A stretch of DNA of 64,000 bases from CAVPOO01 sp963707015 (GTDB taxonomy: Bacteria; Pseudomonadota; Gammaproteobacteria; Thiohalobacterales; Thiohalobacteraceae), in NCBI GenBank assembly GCA_963707015.1, contig CAVPOO010000001.1:323569-387568 (forward strand), given 5' to 3'. Below, piece after piece: positions 58,478-64,000 of the stretch. A program made the translations under genes and the position numbers. The first letter of the stretch is position 1. Every line of letters starts with the position of its first letter. A model generated the notes under the pieces. That model saw only the letters and a program-made list of their open reading frames with translations. It was not told the origin of the DNA and did no database searches.

Positions 58478-59056
58478 TTACCGCCTGATGCCGTCGACGG
58501 TAAAACCCCAGACACCGGCGGACTGCTGCCGGGCGATTTTTTCCAGGGCATGGTACTCGAACGGCGCGTCCGGCAAGGCCAGGGCCCAGCCCTGGCGGAT
58601 GAGATAGGCCCCCAGATCTTCGCCCTGAGAGAAATTCGAACGTTTGACGTAGCAGACCGCGTTGATGCTGCGGTCGCGATTGCGACTCTTTTCTTCACAG
58701 TGCACGAAGCCCTGAATCTTGAAGTCCAGTGCCAGCGTTGCCCGCGATCCGCACACGGGAGGACTGAAGAAGGTTCGGCAGGTGTGGCCGGTCGGCGGGA
58801 TGTAGATACCATACAGGTGAACCTTGCGCGTGCCCACCCGCAAGGAGCCGTCGTCAGCAACGGTTGCATAGCTCGAAAACTCACGGGCCACACCCGGCAC
58901 TGGCGCCAACAGGGCACCTAGCGCAATAACACCCGTGACCGCACCGCGGAGCAACCGGGCCGACACCCAGCCCCGGGGCTGCCGACCGATTTTCCGTGCA
59001 GATCCTCGCGACGCATCCCGAAAAGCTGCCCTGGCTACCCTGGTGCACAAATTCAT
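58478..59056 (-). CDS. Thermonuclease-like (SNase) domain protein
   Basis: 192 residues from the ATG at 59056; a further in-frame start exists at 59086. A basic leader and a hydrophobic segment (GVIALGALLAPVPGVA) suggest export. The SNase-like fold shows in DGSLRVGTRKVHLYGIYIPP, then RDRSINAVCYVKRSNFSQGE, DLGAYLIRQGWALALPD and HALEKIARQQSAGVWGF. The catalytic Arg/Glu set of true nucleases is only partly present, so enzyme activity is uncertain. Four cysteines may form disulfides. Confidence 0.8.
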   Translation of the reverse strand: MNLCTRVARAAFRDASRGSARKIGRQPRGWVSARLLRGAVTGVIALGALLAPVPGVAREFSSYATVADDGSLRVGTRKVHLYGIYIPPTGHTCRTFFSPPVCGSRATLALDFKIQGFVHCEEKSRNRDRSINAVCYVKRSNFSQGEDLGAYLIRQGWALALPDAPFEYHALEKIARQQSAGVWGFTVDGIRR

Positions 59057-59440
59057 GTCAAGTACCTTGGCCTGCCTCACACACATGGTCCCGCGGTTTG
59101 CCTTCGATACCGGACCGCCCGCATCCGCTCTCTCGCCAGCCATGGCAACGCTTCTGTCAGGTTACTCCCTGCGGCGCGGGAGGGCCAGCGATGGGGGTCA
59201 ACCAGTGCCGGGAAAAACCAGCCAGGGGCCGCGGCACCGATCGGTCAGGCGGTCGTTCGACCGCTGCTGACGGCAAGCCGGCGGTAGCGGTGCCAAGGGT
59301 GCCGATGCCAGACACCCGCCCTGAAAAATCGGAGGTGAATTTGTGTGACGGGCATCGCGGCCTGGGCACCAGCAACGCCTTCAGGAAGCGCGATCCGGGT
59401 CGACAATCCGCAAAGGATACCGAACATAAGGGGGGTCACT

Positions 59441-59590
59441 ATGTACGACCTGGATGAAACATTCACCCACACGCTGGATTCCGTGCTGGAGAGCATCGAC
59501 GTTTATGGGGAGGACGAACTGCTCGACGATGACGACCTCTCCCTGCTGCACGATGCAGACGACGATTGCGACGACGGGGACGAGATCTGA
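59441..59590 (+). CDS. Very acidic 49-residue protein
   Basis: ATG at 59441 with AAGGGGGG 5-9 nt upstream, a strong ribosome site. 49 residues, of which about half are Asp or Glu, with DELLDDDDLSLLHDADDDCD near the end and hardly any basic residue. No signal peptide and no family recognised. Such acidic miniproteins may mimic nucleic acid or bind metal or basic partners (inference). Confidence 0.6.
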   Translation: MYDLDETFTHTLDSVLESIDVYGEDELLDDDDLSLLHDADDDCDDGDEI

Positions 59591-59682
59591 ATTGCCCGAG
59601 GTCGGCCCCGGGAAGTGCCGTCTGTCCCTGCCGACACGAAGCGGTGCGCGACCGGGCAGCAAAGTGTTCCGCCGAGTCTCGT

Positions 59683-60411
59683 CTACCCGATCGGGTCTGA
59701 CCGCGAAACCGGCTGCCAGGCAATCGATATTTGAACAGCGCCGCCTTTGAGCTCGTCTGCGAGAAACAGCAACAAGGCATAACAAAAGACAATCGTGCCG
59801 AGCATCTCCAACGATTCCTCGAAAGTGACGAGGAGCTCATAAACCAGATCCTCGGTTTCATCATGCGCCGCGTAATACCAGCCCTCGATCAGTTCCACGC
59901 CAAGCGCACCGGACACATACAGTGAGCCGGCAATCACGATCAGTCGTCGTATGTCGCGGGGCAGCCTGAACAGAAACGGAATATAGGCCACGCCGATAGC
60001 CAGAACGACAAGACCGTAGGGTATCACCCAGGCGTAATAGAAAGGGCCGGAGACTTCCAGCATGGTCCTCAGCGGCACAATCAATACTTCGTGGATCGAT
60101 GCGTCCTCGTCGATCGAAAGAAACAGGAAGATCAGCGCGAGGCCAAGCCAGTATCCGGCAGGATGTCCTGCACTCTTCCTGGAGCTGGCTATAACGAACA
60201 GAAGTAGCGAACAGAGCAGCAGGAGTAGCGCAGAAAAAAATGTGGGGAGGTTATTCTCGTTATTGAGATTAAAAAGGTCGATCAATCCGAATACGTAGTC
60301 GTAACCCAGCACGTACACAGACAGCAGTCCCATAACGGCAGCGAAGATGAGGAACAGCGCAATTGCCGCAAGAAACAGTGAAGCCTGCCTGGGCTCAATG
60401 ATCAGTTTCAT
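59683..60411 (-). CDS. Multi-pass membrane protein of unknown function
   Basis: 242 residues from the ATG at 60411; the frame extends upstream but without membrane character. About seven hydrophobic segments (LFLAAIALFLIFAAVMGLLS first, LGTIVFCYALLLFLAD last). The motif LFLSIDEDASIHEVLIVPLR sits between helices, an acidic loop suggestive of ion or substrate binding, and ELIEGWYYAAHDETEDLVYE follows later. I do not recognise a named family. Confidence 0.7.
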   Translation of the reverse strand: MKLIIEPRQASLFLAAIALFLIFAAVMGLLSVYVLGYDYVFGLIDLFNLNNENNLPTFFSALLLLLCSLLLFVIASSRKSAGHPAGYWLGLALIFLFLSIDEDASIHEVLIVPLRTMLEVSGPFYYAWVIPYGLVVLAIGVAYIPFLFRLPRDIRRLIVIAGSLYVSGALGVELIEGWYYAAHDETEDLVYELLVTFEESLEMLGTIVFCYALLLFLADELKGGAVQISIAWQPVSRSDPIG

Positions 60412-60731
60412 GTCTGTCAATTCTGCCAAGAGAAAGGGGATCGGGTCGCTTGATCTGAGCCGGCAAGAGAGAGCCGGGACTGATCCGGTCGAAGCGGTGC
60501 TGGGAACGTTTCGACTCGCGCCCTCCATGCTTCGCCCGGAGTGGCCGTGCGGGCTCGCATCAGTGCCAGCACCGTAGCAGGCCATACCGCCGCAGTGATC
60601 ATCCGCGCAAAGAGAACAGGCTGCGCCTAGACACGCGCCGTATCGGCAAACCCGTCGTGCGCGATGATTGACTACCTGTTGATCCGTCACTGGTCAGGGA
60701 CATGTTGTTACACGGGCGCGTTGCATCCGAG

Positions 60732-61589
60732 TTATCCGTCCAGAGCCTGGATGAACGAGCGCATTTCTGCCTCTGAGTTTTCAAGTATCGCCGTGCTGAT
60801 CTCGGCGGTCAGCTGCAGTTTATCAAACGCTGGCACCCCCGTGTGATCAGGCCCACCAAACCGTTCCGGTTCATCGTTGTGGGCAAGGACATTGGCGACC
60901 GTGACCACATCGGTAAGGTCCGGAGGGCCGAGATGCGTGCGATCGAGAATTTCATGCTCATCCACCGCTTGTGCGAGCCCATCGGAAAACCCCCAGCTTT
61001 CGAGAATTGCGCGCCCGATCCCGGTATGCCATTCGGCCAACAGGGCCCGAAGCGCCTGCTCGTCAGCAAAAAGTTCCGGATGACTTTCAGCACGCAGCAG
61101 AATGTAGAGCTTGCCAATGTCATGCAGCAGCCCTCCGAGCATGGCCTCATCGGCATTCAGTTTCGTCAGCCTCTTGGCAACGACGTACGCGATGGCCGAT
61201 ACCCTGATGCTGTGGTGCCAGAGTTCCTTGAGGTAGGGTTGCAGGAGTGGCGTCACCTGCGCGTCCATCACCTGCTCGAGGGCCAGGGAAACCGCGGCAT
61301 TGCGAACCATCTCGAAACCCAGGCGGGTGATGGCCATACGAACATCAGTGACAGGCACGTTCGCACGGGAAAGCAATGCGGAGTTGGCCATCTTCAGCAG
61401 ACGTGCAGACAACACGGGCTCCAAACCCACTACGCGGACCACCCTGTCGGCGGATGCCTCCGGGTCTTCCAACGCTCGCTTGACGCGCAGCGCAACGTCC
61501 GGGAAAGACGGCAGCTCGAGACTCCCAGAGGATAGCTCTCCCGCGAGGGTGCGGACGAAGCCGAATTCGATGGCCGCTTGGCTAGTCAT
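60732..61589 (-). CDS. HDOD domain signalling protein, second copy
   Basis: 285 residues, paralogous to the HDOD gene at 34167. LELPSFPDVALRVKRALEDP, GLEPVLSARLLKMANSALLS and AITRLGFEMVRNAAVSLAL define HDOD. Here the HD-like motif is retained as GGLLHDIGKLYILL, unlike the paralogue (LIHAIGMPPI). A C-terminal half, VDEHEILDRTHLGPPDLTDV, also keeps His/Asp. Metal binding or weak phosphohydrolase activity is therefore conceivable. Confidence 0.92.
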   Translation of the reverse strand: MTSQAAIEFGFVRTLAGELSSGSLELPSFPDVALRVKRALEDPEASADRVVRVVGLEPVLSARLLKMANSALLSRANVPVTDVRMAITRLGFEMVRNAAVSLALEQVMDAQVTPLLQPYLKELWHHSIRVSAIAYVVAKRLTKLNADEAMLGGLLHDIGKLYILLRAESHPELFADEQALRALLAEWHTGIGRAILESWGFSDGLAQAVDEHEILDRTHLGPPDLTDVVTVANVLAHNDEPERFGGPDHTGVPAFDKLQLTAEISTAILENSEAEMRSFIQALDG

Positions 61590-62103
61590 GTCAGGTAGTA
61601 CCCCAATTGTTCCGTGTGCGAAGCGATCCCGTGTTGGTCGGGCTAGCGTCTACCCGTGCTTCCGCTAACCTGATGGTAAGCAGGGACAAGTCGCCAGATC
61701 GGGTAACAGCTTGCTACCCTGGCATCAAGCAACTTTAGTGCCAGTTCTTTGGGGCAGCAGGCTGGCATAGGGTATTGTGCCTGAGCAGCGGCCGGAGCGG
61801 TCTCACTCTGAGTCTGTCCTGCCCGGCATCGACGGTGGCGACGGACCGGATCGGACTCGAACGAAAAACCGCGTGCCTTCGGTGAGTCGCCAGCGCTATG
61901 CCGGGACTCGGCGAAAGGGCGCGGAGCAAACCGGCTTAACCAGCCTCAGACATGCCTGGGAACCAGCCTTCGGACTGAGGGCCTCGCTTTTTTGACCCCG
62001 CAAAAGAAAAACCCCGCGGGAGGGAGCGGGGTTACAAGATTGGATCAAATCGAAGGAGAATGGTCGTTTGATCCAGAAAGCTATACACGGTGCGAATATC
62101 CGA
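61590..62103. other. Intergenic region with hairpins
   Basis: No supported intact gene. It holds a hairpin TGGATCAAA/TTTGATCCA (62041-62075) and a terminator (62003-62033), both placed to act on minus-strand transcripts of the decayed gene to the right. GGGTA/TACCC near 61702-61721 is a minor inverted repeat. Confidence 0.4.
62000..62033 (-). terminator. Rho-independent terminator
   Basis: Minus strand: AACCCCGC, 8-nt loop, GCGGGGTT (62033-62010), then TTTCTTTTG. It is about 70 nt downstream of the TAA at 62106-62104 that ends a decayed reading frame. Confidence 0.85.
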
Positions 62104-62519
62104 TTAGTCAACCGTCGCTGGCAAAAAGTTCCACAACAGTTTGCCAAAGGGCTCTTCCCACAACACAGGTGTGTTAATTCCGGTATCTTCCCGATTTCCT
62201 TACCGTACGCGGGGCGCCAGGTGCTATGCCTGGCTGTACATGACAGCAAAGTCTGTCCGCGATACTCAACCCTGGTTTGTCCTGTTCCAGTCTGATGGCG
62301 GTCATGAGACCTGAGCACAGGCTGTGTCGTCACCATTTTCACGGGCGAAGGCGAGATGAACTGCTGGGTCTTCTCGCGCGACGACATCATCGCCGCCACC
62401 ACCGGCTTGGCGCGCACAAAGCTAATAAACATCAATAAAAACGTCAACTTACCGAAATCCAGGGAAAATTTTCCTGGTCCAGGCTCCTTCGGATTAAGCG
62501 CGTTTTGCCCGATAAGCAA
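62104..62519 (-). pseudogene. Decayed gene remnant upstream of an intact terminator
   Basis: Two protein-like stretches lie on the minus strand in different frames. The first, about 62450-62310, reads FVRAKPVVAAMMSSREKTQQ then FISPSPVKMVTTQPV, with strongly G/C-ending codons. The second, about 62190-62104, reads NREDTGINTPVLWEEPFGK then LLWNFLPATVD and a TAA stop. At least one frameshift separates them. I cannot name the family. A continuous alternative frame from 62519 to 61896 runs across the terminator and is not credible as a whole. Confidence 0.4.
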
Positions 62520-62520
62520 C

Positions 62521-62577
62521 GCCTCTAGGGGCAGGGCCCCTCGAGGCGTATAATCCAGATATGGACGATTCTATCGT
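62521..62577 (+). promoter_or_regulatory. Promoter and operator of the toxin-antitoxin operon
   Basis: GCCTCTAGGGGC and GCCCCTCGAGGC (62521-62547) form an 11-of-12 inverted repeat just upstream of a perfect -10 box, TATAAT (62549-62554). ACGATTCTATCGT (about 62565-62577) is a second, small inverted repeat past the -10. Such arms are typical antitoxin operators and suggest autoregulation by the MbcA-like protein. Confidence 0.6.
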
Positions 62578-62601
62578 TATAGTGCAGAACAGGAGCTGCC
62601 G

Positions 62602-63057
62602 ATGACCGCAAACCCTGGATTGCAGGAAAAATCCCTGCTTACCACGGAAGGCGTCGAGGACGTCTCTCGCGAGGAGATAGCGGAAGCCGGCGTGGCGGCC
62701 TTTTTTGCCATCGCCAGGGAATGGGGTCTCAGTAATGACGAAGCGCGGATCCTGCTCGGCAACCCAAGCCGCTCGCGTTTTTACCAACTCCGCCGCGGCA
62801 ACCCAGGCACATGCCATAGCCTGTCTGAGGATGAACTCGACCGTTTGGCCTACTTCACCGGTATCTATGCGGCGCTCAACATCCTGTATAGCCCGGACAG
62901 TCATTGCGAGTGGTTACGTAACGCGAGCACGATGCCCGCAGAGGCCCTCTATCGACCCTGGGGCACAGGGTCTCCGCTCGGATACATGTTGACGGGCAAG
63001 CTCAAAGCGCTGGCGGATGTCTATGAATATGTCAACGCCGAGCGGGGCGGGATGTGA
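62602..63057 (+). CDS. MbcA/ParS/Xre-type antitoxin (DUF2384)
   Basis: 151 residues. The N-terminal helix-turn-helix-like part (FFAIAREWGLSNDEARILLG, NPSRSRFYQLRRG) and the DUF2384 C-terminus (LSEDELDRLAYFTGIYAALN, then ALYRPWGTGSPLGYMLTGK, YVNAERGGM) match antitoxins of RES-domain toxins. The stop overlaps the GTG start of the toxin (63054) as ATGTGA, a coupled pair. It should bind both the toxin and the operator at 62521-62577. Confidence 0.92.
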   Translation: MTANPGLQEKSLLTTEGVEDVSREEIAEAGVAAFFAIAREWGLSNDEARILLGNPSRSRFYQLRRGNPGTCHSLSEDELDRLAYFTGIYAALNILYSPDSHCEWLRNASTMPAEALYRPWGTGSPLGYMLTGKLKALADVYEYVNAERGGM

Positions 63058-63749
63058 CTCTGCCGGCCAGGCGAAAACCCCGTTGGCAGCACCAATATCG
63101 GATCATCCCTACGCAGGCCCCGCTGATTGACCTGTTCGAGCGGACCGATCTCAGTGAGCGTAAGAAACGGGCACTGTGGGTCTTACAAGCACGTGTTAAC
63201 CCGCGCTTGATGCAGGAGACGGGGCATCTGCACTGGGTCCGGGCAGGCGATATGGTCCATGGCCCCCATGCGACCATCGTCATGGCGGCATTCACACATA
63301 CCCGAACCCCAACGCGTTTCTCAAACGGGCTTTTCGGCGTCTACTATGCGGCCCAAAAGCGTGATACTGCCATTTTCGAGACGGTGTATCACAAGCAACG
63401 GCGCGCTGGCGAGCGCAGTGTGCGCGCGCAGGATCTCCATATGCGGGTCTGGGTGGGCGAAGTACTGAAGCCGTGTTACGACGTTCGCGCACCTGATTAC
63501 GATGGGCTGCATGACCCCAATGACTACAGCGCCGGACAAATGTTCACACGCTGGTTACTGGGCGCCGACCCCGACGCCTACGGTATTGTGTACAGGAGCG
63601 TGCGCCATCCTGGGGGCAGCTGCCTGGCGGCACTACGCCCAATCACCGTATCACTGCCGGCCCAAGGGGCACATCTAGTCTACCGTTGGGATGGCAGTCG
63701 AATAACGCACGTCGTTGAACAGAGTGACCCGATTCTGATTTTCCCTTAA
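63054..63749 (+). CDS. RES-domain toxin (NAD-degrading family)
   Basis: 231 residues from the GTG at 63054. RES signature residues appear in TPTRFSNGLFGVYYAA (Arg, Tyr), TAIFETVYHKQRRA (Glu) and SVRHPGGSCLAALRP (Ser). RES toxins such as MbcT and ParT degrade NAD+ or ADP-ribosylate targets, causing bacteriostasis when free. With the upstream MbcA-like gene it forms a complete type II system. Confidence 0.92.
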   Translation: MTLPARRKPRWQHQYRIIPTQAPLIDLFERTDLSERKKRALWVLQARVNPRLMQETGHLHWVRAGDMVHGPHATIVMAAFTHTRTPTRFSNGLFGVYYAAQKRDTAIFETVYHKQRRAGERSVRAQDLHMRVWVGEVLKPCYDVRAPDYDGLHDPNDYSAGQMFTRWLLGADPDAYGIVYRSVRHPGGSCLAALRPITVSLPAQGAHLVYRWDGSRITHVVEQSDPILIFP

Positions 63750-63959
63750 CTAGACGGTGTGGTCCGCAATAATAGAATCCCATCGTTTGTAAAGACGTGG
63801 TTGCCATGGAATCGCACCGTTTATGAACTGGTAACCAGGGCCGCATGAATTTTTGCGGACCACAGTGCGCTTTGTTGTGAGTCATTGCCTTCTAGCGCGC
63901 CATAAATGCGCCTGTGCCACGCGCTTCTATTGGAGGGTATGAGATATCTACTGTTTTTA

Positions 63960-64000
63960 TGGTGGGCCCGCCAGGACTCGAACCTGGGACCAAGGGATTA
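63960..64000 (-). tRNA. Partial tRNA, probably tRNA-Lys(UUU)
   Basis: The minus strand from the window edge reads TAATCCCTTGG, a T-arm CCAGGTTCGAGTCCTGG, acceptor strand CGGGCCC, discriminator A and encoded CCA (63962-63960). The 5' half with the anticodon lies outside. The last anticodon base is U36 and the 3' half closely resembles tRNA-Lys; other NNU anticodons are possible. Confidence 0.85.

Overview
The window is a GC-rich chromosomal segment from what looks like a gammaproteobacterium. The support is purT, metH, mtgA, moaB, YajD-, YaiI- and YedK-type genes and a LetA/LetB (PqiA/PqiB-like) operon. A Gly/Tyr/Pro-rich secreted protein resembling sulfur-globule proteins, a GlyGly-CTERM-like subtilase and several GGDEF/EAL/HDOD proteins fit an environmental, possibly sulfur-oxidising lineage. 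The family-level assignment is inference. There is no rRNA operon, prophage or CRISPR array. One partial tRNA (probably tRNA-Lys) lies at the right edge.

Layout. 1-5.1 kb: a cut secreted protein, moaB, a small secreted HExxH protein, then a tight minus-strand operon (two-TM protein, I9-propeptide-like lipoprotein, S8 peptidase, cytidylate-kinase-like protein). 5.2-9.5 kb: a proline-rich lipoprotein whose stop codon is the target site of a transposon-like element, a second inverted-repeat element beside it, the repeat-rich secreted protein, a DUF4124-glutaredoxin fusion, and DUF3465 and DUF2238 proteins. 9.8-13.5 kb: S-formylglutathione hydrolase, PurT (formate production and use side by side), YaiI-like and DUF2189 proteins. 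13.6-27.6 kb: methyltransferase, CPA1 antiporter, HNH nuclease, YdgA-like protein, an M48-peptidase/pilin fusion, SRAP protein, SDR, pentapeptide-repeat protein, aspartate dehydrogenase, CBS protein and a second copy of the transposon-like element. 27.9-31.4 kb: LysR regulator divergent from a glutathionyl-hydroquinone reductase and a pirin, then a 186-bp inverted-repeat element with a 10-bp target duplication. 31.5-46.8 kb: small stress and RNA-related proteins, a cluster of HDOD, GGDEF-EAL and EAL-HDOD signalling proteins, a carboxymuconolactone-decarboxylase/Rieske fusion, creatininase-like protein, mtgA, amidohydrolase and a membrane-bound spermidine-synthase-like protein. 47-54 kb: two adjacent gene relics with internal deletions, metH carrying an in-frame 183-bp insertion, and a 16 x 39-bp repeat gene broken by a 1-nt deletion. 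54.6-64 kb: LetA-type pair plus MCE protein, assorted small proteins, a second HDOD protein, a decayed gene with an intact terminator, and a MbcA/RES toxin-antitoxin pair.

Recurring themes are insertion of small non-autonomous elements exactly at stop codons, genome decay by internal deletion, and protein fusions that have lost a canonical key residue (pilin Glu5, AhpD cysteines).
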